Notes: a model not told the origin generated them from the sequence alone. Shown: positions 35,001 through 45,300, counted from the first letter of the stretch. The stretch is 64,000 nt of DNA from Gammaproteobacteria bacterium RIFCSPHIGHO2_12_FULL_35_23 (GCA_001801465.1 MGXT01000003.1:30779-94778); one strand, 5' to 3'. Numbers and translations: made by a program.

Positions 35001-35155
35001 TGGGCAAATTGTGTAGCAAATTCCAAGCATGCAGTAGCAAGTATGGCGTGTTGCGTTTAAAGGAGTAATTTAATCTTTTTAATGATTTTTGTTCACCTGA
35101 TTATTGCTTAATATTTGTGCGATTTGGCGAAGAGAGAAGGATTTCTACCCCACGC
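35001..35155 (-). repeat. tRNA-Ser 3'-end-like repeat with shared left flank
   Basis: TGGCGAAGAGAGAAGGATTT at 35126-35145 is a degenerate copy of the tRNA-Ser 3' end. The left flank TGGGCAAATTGTGTAGCAAA and GCAGTAGCAAGTAT matches the flank of the copies at 40550 and 46686 over about 50 bases. On the right, TATGATTAATATAAAT resembles the flank of the copy at 30895. It lies between the marR unit and fic. Confidence 0.65.
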
Positions 35156-35297
35156 TATTATTAATATACCTTTATGATTAATATAAATAATTTTCTATTC
35201 CACTAAAACTGAGAGTGTTGAGAGGGCGTTTTATACTTAAAAAGCGCTCTATAAACTACTAATTTTTACTAAATTAGTACATAGTGAGGTAGCTAAT

Positions 35298-36653
35298 ATG
35301 AAAATCCCTTTAAAACCACCCGCAATAAATGAGTTGATGTATAAGTTATACCACTCTAAAAAGGAAGAAGGGATCTTGGAGAAATTACTTTCTTATTCAT
35401 CAATTACAGAGCAAAAAGAGTACATACATTGGGATAAGCTTAGACATTTAGAACAACCAAAAAATTGGTCAGCAGAGGAAGCATGGCTAGCTATTAAGCT
35501 TGCTCGCTCAAATTTATATAAGCCTTTGCCTTTCATAGATAAACACCAGCAGCTTTTTCGTTTAGCTACACCAGATAACGTATTGCAGCAGTTATATACA
35601 ATTGATTGTTATTTTGGGCGAACTGTTCAAAGCACGCTTTCAATTCTAAATACTGATTGGCGGGATACGTATTTGGTCAGTTCGCTTATTGAAGAAGCCA
35701 TTACTTCTAGCCAGCTGGAAGGTGCTTCCACTACAAGGAAAGTGGCTAAGGCCATGTTACGTTCTCATCGAAAACCGTGCAACCCAAGTGAGCAAATGAT
35801 AGTGAATAATTACAGAGCTATGCAGTTTATTCGAGAAATAAAAAATGAAACGTTAACAGTAGAACTTCTTTTTGAGCTACATAGAATATTAACAGAAAAA
35901 ACATTACCTGAAGCAGAATGCGGAGCATTATGCACCAATAAAGATGATATACATGTCTGGGATAATAGGGATGAAACAGTTTTACATATTCCTCCTGACG
36001 CAACAGGATTAAAAATCCGAGTGGAAAGAATCTGCCATTTTGCAAACTTAGTGGATAATAAAAGTTTTATTCATCCAGTTATTAAAGCTATTATTTTACA
36101 CTTTATGTTAGCTTATGATCACCCTTTTGTAGATGGCAACGGGCGAACAGCCAGAGCTTTATTTTATTGGTACTTACTTAAAAATGATTACTGGCTGATT
36201 GAGTTTATTTCTATTTCCAAAGTAATAAAAAATGCACCAGCTCAGTATGTTAAAGCTTTTCTTTATACAGAAACTGATGATAACGATACGACTTATTTCA
36301 TTACTCATCAACTTGATACCATTTTGAAGGCTTTTAAGTCTCTACAAAAATACTTAGAAAAACAAATATCTGAAATAAAAGAAACTGAACGTTTATTACA
36401 CTCAGAAAATAATTTGTACCAACGATTAAACTATCGGCAGGTTGCATTGCTTAAGCATGCTTTAAAGCACCCGAACCATTATTATTCGATTGAAGAGCAT
36501 CGCTCATCTCATAATGTAACTTATGAAACTGCTCGTAGCGATCTGTTAAAACTTAGCGAGTTAAAATTATTTCAAAAAGAAAAGCTGGGTAAAGCTTTCA
36601 TATTTACTGCTTCGCGTGATTTGAAAAAGAAACTAGAAGGTTATCATCCATGA
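35298..36653 (+). CDS. Fic-domain protein (AMP transferase family)
   Basis: A 451-residue Fic protein. The catalytic motif HPFVDGNGRTAR is complete near residues 274-285. An inhibitory-helix motif SSQLEG lies near 137-142, before the Fic core, so this is a class II enzyme held inactive by its own N terminus until relieved. The N-terminal Fic_N-type domain and a C-terminal winged-helix segment (YRQVALLKHALKHP, then ETARSDLLKLSEL) match the common bacterial type. Fic proteins transfer AMP or related groups to protein hydroxyls. The SIR2-like gene overlaps its stop by four bases. Confidence 0.93.
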   Translation: MKIPLKPPAINELMYKLYHSKKEEGILEKLLSYSSITEQKEYIHWDKLRHLEQPKNWSAEEAWLAIKLARSNLYKPLPFIDKHQQLFRLATPDNVLQQLYTIDCYFGRTVQSTLSILNTDWRDTYLVSSLIEEAITSSQLEGASTTRKVAKAMLRSHRKPCNPSEQMIVNNYRAMQFIREIKNETLTVELLFELHRILTEKTLPEAECGALCTNKDDIHVWDNRDETVLHIPPDATGLKIRVERICHFANLVDNKSFIHPVIKAIILHFMLAYDHPFVDGNGRTARALFYWYLLKNDYWLIEFISISKVIKNAPAQYVKAFLYTETDDNDTTYFITHQLDTILKAFKSLQKYLEKQISEIKETERLLHSENNLYQRLNYRQVALLKHALKHPNHYYSIEEHRSSHNVTYETARSDLLKLSELKLFQKEKLGKAFIFTASRDLKKKLEGYHP

Positions 36654-37616
36654 TTAATGCAGATAATAAGATGAGAAATACTTTACTGTTAGGTTCTGGG
36701 TTTAGTAAAAAATTTGGCGGTTATTTGCCAAGCGATTTTTTTAAAATATTTAACCACAAAAGTATTGCTGCAAAGTTACGTGGGCACTTGTTAAGCTTTA
36801 GAGAAAACAACTATGATTTTGAAGGATTTTACCAGTCTATTCTTGATTCTAAAGATGAAGTGTTTTCGCAAGAAAAAATAACCATTGTAAAAAAAGTTAT
36901 TACTGAAATTTATAAAGATATGGATGATTTTTTCGATTATAAAATAAGGAGTTTCTCCTCTAGCTTTAGTTATTTAAGTGTTATGAACTTTATAATAAAT
37001 AAATTTTCTTATGCTAGTGGTGGAAATGGGTATATTTTTAGTTTAAATCAGGATTTGCTTCTTGAAAGATTACGGCTTGTTACTTAAAAGCCCTTGCTTA
37101 TTACTAACCAGGTGGAAGAGATGGTAAAAATCAAGGATTTTTGTTATCAAACTATGGCCCTGTAAATGCATTATTTTACAAATATCATAAAGATGACCCA
37201 AGAGGTGGTCTTTCACATGTTCAATTAGATGAAGATATTAGTCAAAAAGCGATAGATGAATGATTGAAGGTAAATGCTGGTACATACGAACAAAAAAACA
37301 GAACGGAACCCTGCTTGGTTAAGCTTGATGGCTCGCATTATTGGAATGATAAACAAGAAGAGAAGCTATGGATCATTGGTGGCGATAAAGAAGAAAAATA
37401 TTGTCAACTCCTATATTAAAGCTTTACTTTGACAAATTTAAAGAGGTCATGAACATACCAAACAGGTTATACATTATTGGATATGGCTTCTGTGACAAAC
37501 ATATTAATACAATAATTGAAAACTCATGTAAAAATGGAACTCAATTAATCATTTTTAATATCCTTGATTTTAATTTTTTCAGGGTTTTCGTTTGCTTATG
37601 CTTGCTGACGTTTTGA
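36650..37616 (+). pseudogene. Broken SIR2-like domain gene
   Basis: The first 145 codons are open and begin with a SIR2-like NAD-binding signature, TLLLGSGFSKKFGGYLPSDF, with FSLNQDLLLERL near the end. The reading then changes frame near 37080 and continues PGGRDGKNQGFLLSNYGPVN after a stop, with another stop after QKAIDE, then EPCLVKLDGSHYW and WIIGGDKEEK, then a second frame change to PILKLYFDKF and YIIGYGFCDKHINTII. These are the expected later blocks of SIR2-like NADase/defence proteins. Two frameshifts plus two stops mean true decay. It overlaps fic by four bases and was once coupled to it. Confidence 0.82.
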
Positions 37617-37730
37617 ATACTTTGGCGGAGAGAGAGGGATTCGAACCCCTCATAGAGTCACCATAGCCACTTGATTAATTTATGTTTTTAAATTTTTATA
37701 ATTTACGGGGTCCTCACAGGTTCTTTTTGA
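37575..37730 (-). repeat. tRNA-Ser 3'-end repeat with both flanks
   Basis: The core GGCGGAGAGAGAGGGATT at 37624-37641, continuing into TCGAACCCCTC, is nearly identical to the tRNA-Ser 3' end at 46686. The left flank GGGTTTTCGTTTGCTTATG and TTGCTGACGTTTTGAA matches the copies at 40550 and 46686. The right flank TTGATTAATTTATG and GGGTCCTCACAGGTTC resembles that of the 30895 copy. It separates fic/SIR2 from the AbiE module. Confidence 0.8.
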
Positions 37731-37786
37731 CAAAAATTAAACTATTTATTTTAAACAAAAATTTTATATTTTAACTAATATTAAGA

Positions 37787-37825
37787 TGGACTTTTGTCAC
37801 AAAAGTATCTATACTTTGTGACAAA
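37787..37825 (+). promoter_or_regulatory. Promoter and palindromic operator of the abiE module
   Basis: TTTGTCAC (37793-37800) and GTGACAAA (37818-37825) are perfect inverted arms, with an inner near-palindrome AAGTAT/ATACTT. The -10 box TATACT (37810-37815) lies inside, and a weak -35 box TGGACT (37787-37792) is 17 bases upstream. AbiEi antitoxins of known systems bind inverted repeats in their promoter, so this is very probably the autoregulatory site. Confidence 0.75.
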
Positions 37826-37837
37826 TAGGAAATTGTT

Positions 37838-38452
37838 ATGAAAACTATTAACCAAGTAAAAAAATATGTCGAAGAACTACCAACAGGCCAGCCATTTTCA
37901 GCAGCTAATGTGCAACACTTTGGCTCACCTGAAAACATTCGCAAAATACTCAGCAGACTTGTTGAGACAGGTGAACTTAAACGTGTTTCACGCGGTGTTT
38001 TTGTTAAGCCAAAAAAATCAGCTTATCTCGGTGAAGTACTGCCTTCTCCTTACGAAGTGGTTCAAGCCATTGCAAAAAACACAGGTGAAACGGTGACTAT
38101 TCACGGAGCTGAAGCAGCAAGGCGTTTACATTTAACGACACAGGTACCAATGCAAGCAATGTTTAACACTTCAGGTCTTTCAAGAAAGATTCGCATAGGT
38201 AATCGAATGATTAAGTTACAACACGTTGGTTCAAGAAAATTAGTTGCTCCGGGTACGACTCGTGGTAATGTCATTTCAGCATTATGGTATTTAGAAAAAG
38301 AAAAGGTTTCACAAAAAACAATTCAGACGATTAAGCAACAACTCAATGAGGAAGAGTTCAGTAGTGTACTACAAGAAATACATAAAATGCCAGCTTGGAT
38401 GGCAAAGCAATTTTATTTACATCAACACAAGAAAGTGAGACGCCATCGATGA
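37838..38452 (+). CDS. abiEi: AbiEi-type antitoxin and transcriptional repressor
   Basis: A 204-residue protein with an N-terminal winged helix (FGSPENIRKILSRLVETGEL, then KRVSRGVFVKPK) and a C-terminal domain of the DUF6088/AbiEi type containing GAEAARRLHLTTQVP and RKLVAPGTTRGNVISALWYL. It should neutralise the AbiEii nucleotidyltransferase toxin and repress its own promoter by binding the palindrome at 37793-37825. It overlaps the toxin gene by four bases (ATGA). AbiE systems act in phage abortive infection and maintenance of mobile DNA. Confidence 0.88.
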   Translation: MKTINQVKKYVEELPTGQPFSAANVQHFGSPENIRKILSRLVETGELKRVSRGVFVKPKKSAYLGEVLPSPYEVVQAIAKNTGETVTIHGAEAARRLHLTTQVPMQAMFNTSGLSRKIRIGNRMIKLQHVGSRKLVAPGTTRGNVISALWYLEKEKVSQKTIQTIKQQLNEEEFSSVLQEIHKMPAWMAKQFYLHQHKKVRRHR

Positions 38453-39513
38453 GTGATGATTATTTTAATTTAATGCCCGAAGTTCAGAAGTCATTACTGC
38501 AGGCAGCTTCTAATCAACTGAATATTTCTGATGTTGCTATTGAAAAAGATATCTGGGTTTGCTGGGTGTTAAAGCAGCTTTTTACCTTACCAATTAGTAT
38601 GGCCTTCAAAGGCGGTACCTCCTTATCAAAAGCCTACGACCTAATTAATCGTTTTTCTGAGGATGTTGATATCACAATTGATTATCGAAATTTCATGGAT
38701 GCGATTGACATTGAGAAAGCTAGTCGCTCGAAGCTAAAGCGAATTAGTGAAGAATTAAAAACAAATTTGGCCGGTTGCATCCAGGGAACGATTTTGCCTT
38801 TTTTAAATGACAAAGCTTTACAACTACCGAAAAAAGTAAAAGTCAATATTGAATCTGACGGGAAAGAAACTTTACGTCTTTATTATCCAAGTGTTCTATT
38901 TGATTTTTATACTGATGATAGAGGTAATTATTATTTTGATGATAATGGTGAAAGATACTATGCGCCTGAATCTGAAGGCGCTTATTTGCGCGATCATATA
39001 TTAATTGAATTCGGAGTCAGAAACCGCACAGAACCACATGAACGACGCACAATTAAAACATTATTATCACAACTTGACCTTGAAAAGCCTCTAAGCTTAC
39101 CTGAAGCAAGCGTTGATGTATTATCCGTTATCAGAACCCTCTGGGAAAAAGCAACACTAATTCATGTTGAATGTCATCGCAAACGTTTACGAGAAAACTC
39201 GGATCGTCTATCAAGGCATTGGTACGATCTCGCTATGTTAATCAATGCGGGGCTTCATGAAGAAGCACTTGCTAAGCAAGATATTTTAGAAAGTGTTGTT
39301 GCGCACAAGAAAGCATTTTTTAATGCCAGCTATACAAACTATAACGACTGTCTTAACGGAAAGTTTCGCCTTATTCCTGATAAAGAAGATGAAGCTCATT
39401 TGAAACGTGATTATGATGATATGGTTCAGTCGGGGATGTTTTCAAAGGAACCAATACAGTTCAAAACTATATTAGAAATGTTAGAAAATTTTGAGGAAAT
39501 AATTAACCGATGA
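38449..39513 (+). CDS. abiEii: AbiEii/AbiGii-type nucleotidyltransferase toxin
   Basis: A 354-residue nucleotidyltransferase toxin. The motif AFKGGTSLSKAYDLI (near 51-65) followed by FSEDVDITI (near 68-76) is the conserved G-S/T...D-x-D site of the family, and later blocks include DHILIEFGVRN and LSRHWYDLAMLIN. Family members can add nucleotides to tRNA acceptor ends and stop growth. The start ATG at 38449 overlaps the antitoxin stop. A third gene overlaps its own stop by four bases, so this is a coupled three-gene unit. Confidence 0.88.
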   Translation: MSDDYFNLMPEVQKSLLQAASNQLNISDVAIEKDIWVCWVLKQLFTLPISMAFKGGTSLSKAYDLINRFSEDVDITIDYRNFMDAIDIEKASRSKLKRISEELKTNLAGCIQGTILPFLNDKALQLPKKVKVNIESDGKETLRLYYPSVLFDFYTDDRGNYYFDDNGERYYAPESEGAYLRDHILIEFGVRNRTEPHERRTIKTLLSQLDLEKPLSLPEASVDVLSVIRTLWEKATLIHVECHRKRLRENSDRLSRHWYDLAMLINAGLHEEALAKQDILESVVAHKKAFFNASYTNYNDCLNGKFRLIPDKEDEAHLKRDYDDMVQSGMFSKEPIQFKTILEMLENFEEIINR

Positions 39514-40401
39514 AAGAAATATCTCATCATATTCCTAATATCGGTACATTTCATTGGAGATGTTCCGCTAATCAAGAGATAGTAAAAAAGGCGGGTAACG
39601 ATAAATCTAAACGAAAGTTTGGAGTACGATTTTTACTGGAGGATCCAAGAGCGAGAACTAATTATGCTTATATAACCCTAACTAAAGAGTTAAGCCAGCA
39701 TGATAAAAATGACCATTGTGATATTTGGTACGAAAAAAACAAAGATGGCTTTTTAGGTTCAATACTTATCGACATTCCTGAGACAAGATAGCGAGTATGC
39801 CAATTTGGTTTACACCAACTTCCCATATCATCATTGTCCAAAACCTGAAAATTTTATATTGCCTGCAGGCTCCTTTTCTAAAGAAGTACCAATTGGTTTA
39901 CTTTTAGCTTTATATAGAGAAGGAATGAATAGTTTAGATATGGCATACAGATATATTAGCTTTTTTAAAATTTATGAAGCTTGGTATAAAAATTATTTTG
40001 CTTTTAGATTAACAGATAACCAGCTTCAAAAGCTTAAGTTGGAAAGACCGGTGATGATAATAAAAAAAGAATTATTTGAGTACCCCTCAAATAAAAATTC
40101 TAAAATTGTTAAACATTTCTTTGATAGGGAATTTAATGATAAGTCCATATTTAAAGAGCTTTTTCATTTTAGGAATTTGCTAGCACATTATTTGCTAGAT
40201 CGCCATAAAGACCTTGTTCCTCATCCTCACTTTATTAGTTTTGATGATCTTGATGTACAGCAACAGATAGAAGATATGACAAATTTAATCGAACGAATGG
40301 CAACCTATATTTTAGTTATTGAGTTTGATTTATTGGCTAAATGTGACGAAGATTTTAGTAGGTTGTTTTTTCCTTATAGAGGGTTATTTAAGTTTAATTA
40401 G
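39510..40401 (+). pseudogene. Frameshifted HEPN-motif protein coupled to AbiE
   Basis: Two consecutive reading frames, 39510-39791 and from about 39780 to 40401, join sensibly if one base shift is allowed near 39780-39790: DIPETR would continue as QDSEYANLVYTNF. The joined product is about 295 residues. The second part contains FRNLLAHYLL, an R-x4-H motif of the kind found in HEPN ribonucleases and Abi-type proteins, and lacks a convincing start of its own (only TTG). The first ATG overlaps the toxin stop. Either a sequencing error, a real lesion or a two-protein arrangement is possible. Family unknown. Confidence 0.6.
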
Positions 40402-40413
40402 AGATTAATTTTA

Positions 40414-40660
40414 AGGGCTTCTCACGGGCTCTTTTGTAGCAAATCCCAGCTAGCAGTAGCAAGTATCACGAATTTGGTAAAGAGAATCAAGCTGCTCTTT
40501 TTCAAGGTTTTCACTTGCTAGCACTTGCTTGCTGATGTTTTGAACACTTTGGCGGAGAGAGAGGGATTCGAATCCTTCATCGGTGCTCTATAACCGTATG
40601 ATAGATATAAAGCAATTCGAATTTTTAAAATTCATGGGCAACGCAGGGGCAGTTTTTTTA
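40414..40660 (-). repeat. tRNA-Ser 3'-end repeat with long shared flank
   Basis: GGCGGAGAGAGAGGGATT at 40551-40568 is identical to the tRNA-Ser 3' end at 46686. The preceding 136 bases (TCACGGGCTCTTTTGTAGC, GCAGTAGCAAGTAT, CTTGCTAGCACTTGC, GCTGATGTTTTGAA) match the sequence flanking the true tRNA gene. The right flank TATGATAGATATAAAG, then ATGGGCAACGCAGGGGC, resembles those of other copies. It separates the AbiE module from the DUF234 ATPase module. Confidence 0.82.
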
Positions 40661-40704
40661 CAATCGGTACTATCTTAATTTATAAGAAAATTTCTATATT
40701 GCTG

Positions 40705-40801
40705 TATTATTCTGCCGGCTGGAACAGCCCTCCAGAAAGCAGAATAATTTTTCCGCTTGTGCTGTTCTGCTATCTGAAGTATTATTCCAGGCAGCAGAAC
40801 A
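40705..40801. promoter_or_regulatory. Nested palindromes and direct repeat before a DUF234 ATPase gene
   Basis: ATTATTCTGC (40706-40715) and GCAGAATAAT (40739-40748) are a perfect 10-bp inverted repeat, with an inner GGCTGGAACAGCC hairpin. TGTTCTGC (40763-40770) and GCAGAACA (40794-40801) form a second pair. TATTATTC plus nine bases plus GAACA occurs twice, at 40705 and 40780. All lie within 112 bases of the ATPase start. They look like operators for a dimeric regulator. Confidence 0.6.
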
Positions 40802-40815
40802 ACGCATGGGGATTT

Positions 40816-42294
40816 ATGAAAAATACAATCATCGCTAGAGACAGTGAGCTATCTACATTAAATGCTTTTCTATCATCAGACCAGCCTGAATTTTTAGCAA
40901 TTTACGGTCGAAGACGCGTTGGCAAGACATTTTTAATTAGAAGCTTTTTTTCAGAAAGAAAGGATATTGTCTTTTTTAACTCGACTGGTATGAAAGATGG
41001 CAGCATGCTAGAACAAATTGCTAACTTCACTGAAGAAATGGGCGATGCTTTCTTATATAAAGGTGCTAAATTTGAAGTAGGTAAAAATTGGCGGGGAACT
41101 TTCAAAACGTTAACTGAAAATATTAGGGCTTCATCAAAAAAGAAAATAGTATTATTTTTTGATGAGCTACCGTGGATGGCCACGAAAAACTCGAAACTTT
41201 TACAAAGTTTAGATTATTTTTGGAATCAACATTGGTCAAAAGATAATAGAATTAAGCTCATTATTTGTGGATCATCAGCTTCATGGATCATCAATAAAAT
41301 CATTAATAACAAGGGTGGATTACACAATCGTGTTACACATACTATTTTCTTAGAACCACTTAAACTTTCTCAAGCTAAAAAATTTTTAAAAAACTTATCG
41401 ATTAATTTAACCGATAAACAAATATTAGAACTTTACATGGTGATGGGTGGCGTTCCATTTTATTTAAATAAGGTTGTTGGCAAACAATTATCATCAACTC
41501 AAATGATTGAGAATCTTGCTTTTAAACGAAAGAGCTTTTTATTAACAGAATTTGACAACCTTTTTTTAGCTCTATTTGATAATGCAGAAATTTACATCAA
41601 GATTATTAAAGAAATAGCTAAACATAGATATGGTATTGGCCAAGAAGATTTATTTAAAAAAATCGGAAAAGTTATCCAAGGTAGTAGTGGCGTTGAAAAA
41701 ATGGCTGCTCTAGTTGATACAAGCTTTATTGAGAGCTTTAAACCGCTTTACAGCAAAAGACGAGGTATTTATTATCGCGTTATTGATCAATATTCTTTAT
41801 TTTATTTCCATTGGATTTTGCCTGTTAAAAATAGCTTGCTTAAGAAAAGCTTATTGCAGGGTTATTGGGATAAAATTAAAACTAAGCCCGCTTGGCATAC
41901 ATGGTCTGGCTTAGCGTTCGAAGCTATTTGTTACGAGCATTTATTGCAAATTCAAAAAGCACTTAATTTAAGCCCAACAGCCATACCAAGCACTTGGCGA
42001 TATGTCCCTAAGAAAAATAGCGATGAAAGAGGCGCTCAAATTGATTTGTTATTTGACAGAGATGATGATTCAATCACACTCTGCGAAATAAAATATAGCG
42101 ACAAACCTTTCGTTATTTCGAAGGAATACGCTGAAAAGCTTCAGGATAAACTAGAAATTTTTAGAAAAGTAACTCGAACTAAAAAGCAATTATTTCTTGC
42201 TTTCATTGCTTCATCAGGTGTTAAAAAGAATAAGTATTCAGAAGCATTAATTAATAAAACAGTAACGCTTGAAGACTTATTTAGAGAGTTTTAG
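40816..42294 (+). CDS. AAA+ ATPase with DUF234-type nuclease-like C terminus
   Basis: A 492-residue ATPase. Walker A is YGRRRVGKTFLIR (near 28-40), Walker B IVLFFDELPWMA (near 108-119), and sensor motif IICGSSASWI (near 152). The C-terminal DUF234 region has RGAQIDLLFDR then LCEIKYSDKPF, the I-D and E-x-K spacing of PD-(D/E)XK folds. I start at ATG 40816 (GGGGA four bases upstream), not at the upstream 40699, because the intervening bases are occupied by palindromes and ATPases of this type start with I-x-R-x-x-E-L. Function is unknown; relatives occur beside defence genes and mobile DNA. Confidence 0.87.
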   Translation: MKNTIIARDSELSTLNAFLSSDQPEFLAIYGRRRVGKTFLIRSFFSERKDIVFFNSTGMKDGSMLEQIANFTEEMGDAFLYKGAKFEVGKNWRGTFKTLTENIRASSKKKIVLFFDELPWMATKNSKLLQSLDYFWNQHWSKDNRIKLIICGSSASWIINKIINNKGGLHNRVTHTIFLEPLKLSQAKKFLKNLSINLTDKQILELYMVMGGVPFYLNKVVGKQLSSTQMIENLAFKRKSFLLTEFDNLFLALFDNAEIYIKIIKEIAKHRYGIGQEDLFKKIGKVIQGSSGVEKMAALVDTSFIESFKPLYSKRRGIYYRVIDQYSLFYFHWILPVKNSLLKKSLLQGYWDKIKTKPAWHTWSGLAFEAICYEHLLQIQKALNLSPTAIPSTWRYVPKKNSDERGAQIDLLFDRDDDSITLCEIKYSDKPFVISKEYAEKLQDKLEIFRKVTRTKKQLFLAFIASSGVKKNKYSEALINKTVTLEDLFREF

Positions 42295-42337
42295 CTTTAT
42301 AATTAGCATGGGCTTTTTTAACACTTACCTATTTTCA

Positions 42338-45300
42338 TTAAGCATGAAGCATGAAGTTTATTTCTTGTTCTGCATACTTTCTGAGTTCATTATAAAGCCG
42401 ATATGCTGGGCAGAACCTTGATGCTAGGGCATTAATAGCATCCTCTGAAGCTGCTTTTAGCTTTTGATCCCTAGGGTAAGGCAACCCAGGTGTCCCCGAC
42501 TTAACACCAGAAATAGCTGAGCTAAAAAGCGCTCCTATCATATCATCAAGAACTTCATTACTTATCTGTTTGCATTTTTCTAATAGCACGGTAATAAACA
42601 TTTGGTGTTCAAAAACAAACGCATGCTGAGCTGCAGCCAATATGAGGCTAATTACAGGAAATTCATCAGGCTGAGCTTCATCTGTCCAGTTTTTCAAAAA
42701 GCTAACAAATTTTTCGTCGTAGGGTGAAAACATAGCTGAGAACAGTTTTCCAATATGGTGGCAAAAAAATTGATTGGAAAGGTAATTCATAGCTTCAGAC
42801 TGAATCCAGTCTTTTAATTGAAGAAGAATTGAATCAACTTCCAAACACTCTTTAAAACGCAAAGGAACATGAATAAATGAGCCATAATTACATGGTTTAA
42901 TCCATTCTTTTTGCTTTAGTTCTACTCCAAGTTCTATCCTTTTAATAAAAAAATATGCTGCCAATGCAGGGTATGTTTTTGATGCGGATGCTAAAAATTC
43001 TTGAAGAGCATATCCTTCTAGCTCGCTTAAAGAGATAAACTTTTGTAAAAAAATTTCCACGCTTTCTTCAGTTAAATAGTTAAAAGAAATCTCCCCTTTA
43101 TCATGAAATAAAAATAATAAGTCATTGGTAACTTTGTTCGAAATATCAAAATGAAATTTTTTAATTAATTCTAGAGCCAACTGCTTATTGTTTTTTGCTA
43201 GAGAGCGAAGCGCATATACCGTGCTTTGTGCTACAACCTCATCTTTAACAGAAAAGAGCTTTTTGATTATTTCTATATCTCGATCGTCATAAATAAACTC
43301 ATTAGCGTTTAGTTGAGAGTAAGCACTTGCTATTGCAGCTATCAGGTTATTTTGGTTTGTACCTAAAATGCGATGGGAAGCATTAATTGCTGCATCGTGA
43401 TTTTCCATAAAGAGTTTAGATAATGCCACGTTAGTAAATCTTACAATCAAACCATTAGGTTCTTTTATCGCGCCCTTAATAATTGATCGAGCAAATGGAG
43501 AAGACTTTTCGATCAAGTTAAAAAGCAAGGCATAAGGGGCAGATTGACACACAAGCTGGCTTGTTTCCATTTTTACTAAATAGCTGTTTATAAAGTTCCT
43601 TAATTTTCCTTCATCCTGATAGGTTGTTAGCAAATCATCTGCAACGGATTTTATATAGTTTTCCCACTCTTTAACTTGTGTATCATTTACTCTAGATTTC
43701 AATATATGTCCGTGACCATCGTATAAAGCCAGCATGGTTCGATACTCTAAAGAATTTGGAATAAGCCCTATAATTTCTGCTGAAATTTCTTGAGATTTTT
43801 TCCTTCCGTGATTTACATGCCAAGATATCGATTCAGCAACACACACCAGAACAAGAGGATTTGGATTTTTCCTTGAAACAATTTCTTTGATTGCATTTAA
43901 GGTTTCTATGAACTCATTTTCCCAAGCAGCTATGGTATTTTCCTCTGGTCGATTACCAAGCATTCCAAGAGGATAGCACAGACATTGCCGAAGAAATTTA
44001 GCCGCATGCGTGGCTACCTTTATATTAGAACTTGATAGAAGCTCTAAAATTGAATTAACAACCTTTCCTCGAAGTGAGGATAGCGCCTGAGGTGGAACGT
44101 GGAACGATGATAATTCAGCGTTTGATTTGTTTATTTTTGTTGTGAGCCCTTCTGTTTTCATTAAGCCCGATAGTATATCCAGGGGTGTGGCTTTTTGGCT
44201 CCACTCCTCTTCTTTGTCAGCAAGGTCAAGAGCAAAGTTAGCAACGGTTTCACTATACCAAAGTGGCTTATTAGGCTCTATTTCTCCAAGTTGTGACAAT
44301 ACCTCAATAGCATATTGCTTATACTTTCCTAGCTCCCACAAATATTCACAAGCTGATTTTGTATATTCTTGGTCTCTGGCAACTAACTTCACTATTTCAA
44401 TTAATTCATTGCTATAGCATTGTCTATTCATCATGTGCTCTACAAAACTTAATGTTTTTTCAGATTGGTGAGGTGCGATTGAAGCAACTATCTTGCTGTA
44501 CGGATTGTTAAGCTGATCTTTATTCTGAATTTTTTTCCATATGTGATTAAAAAAGTCCGTATGATTTTTTGTTTTATTTGCCAACCTCCAATCAAGCACA
44601 GAGATATTCAAAACTACATTTTCTAAAATCCTTAGATCAGTTTCTGCTGTAATATCAAATACCGTTTCAGCATACCCAGTTGAAACGTTGTCGACGCCGA
44701 TACAGCTATCTTCTAAAATGAAATCGGTCATTGATGTTGGCGAAATCCTATATTGATTTCCTCTTTTTATTAATACACCCGCGCTTTCAAGAATTTTCAT
44801 TTTCTGTTTGGCGGTTGTTGGGTCTATTTTTCAAGCTTTTCTATAACATCCAAGACAGCATTGTTGTCAGGGTAAAAAGGTTGGATAAAAGCAATAATCG
44901 TGAGAAGCTTCTTAATTAGAGCTTGATCACTCTCTGTGCCAAGACCACCAACATAAGGATCCTGAAATTTTGAATATAAAGTTTTTTTAAAACTCTCTGA
45001 ATTCTTTACCTCTCCCAGGTAGGCTGGGTTTTCTTGAGAGAGTACTCGCGCGCCGATTACTATTTCTAGCGTACAATTGTCGGTTAACTTTGTAAGTTCT
45101 TTTGCAATGCGTATTTTTTGAGATTGATCAGATAACGTTAGAGCCTGAAGAGCAAGCCTCTCAGAATCTTCAAGGCACATTTGATCGACTTTTATCTTCT
45201 TTGCCCTGTTTCCCAAGAGCGAATATTTGCTTGCTTGAGATTCTATGGGCAAAAGACCGTATGGTCTCAAAGCAAGTAAAAGTGTAGTATTATTTTCTTC

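Noticed and set aside
40699..40815. N-terminal extension of the DUF234 ATPase
   Set aside because: The 39 extra codons lie over palindromic regulatory sequence, have odd composition and no ribosome site; the ATG at 40816 has one.
44127..44417. Plus-strand frames inside the STAND gene region
   Set aside because: They have no family match and lie antisense to well-preserved helical-repeat coding sequence.
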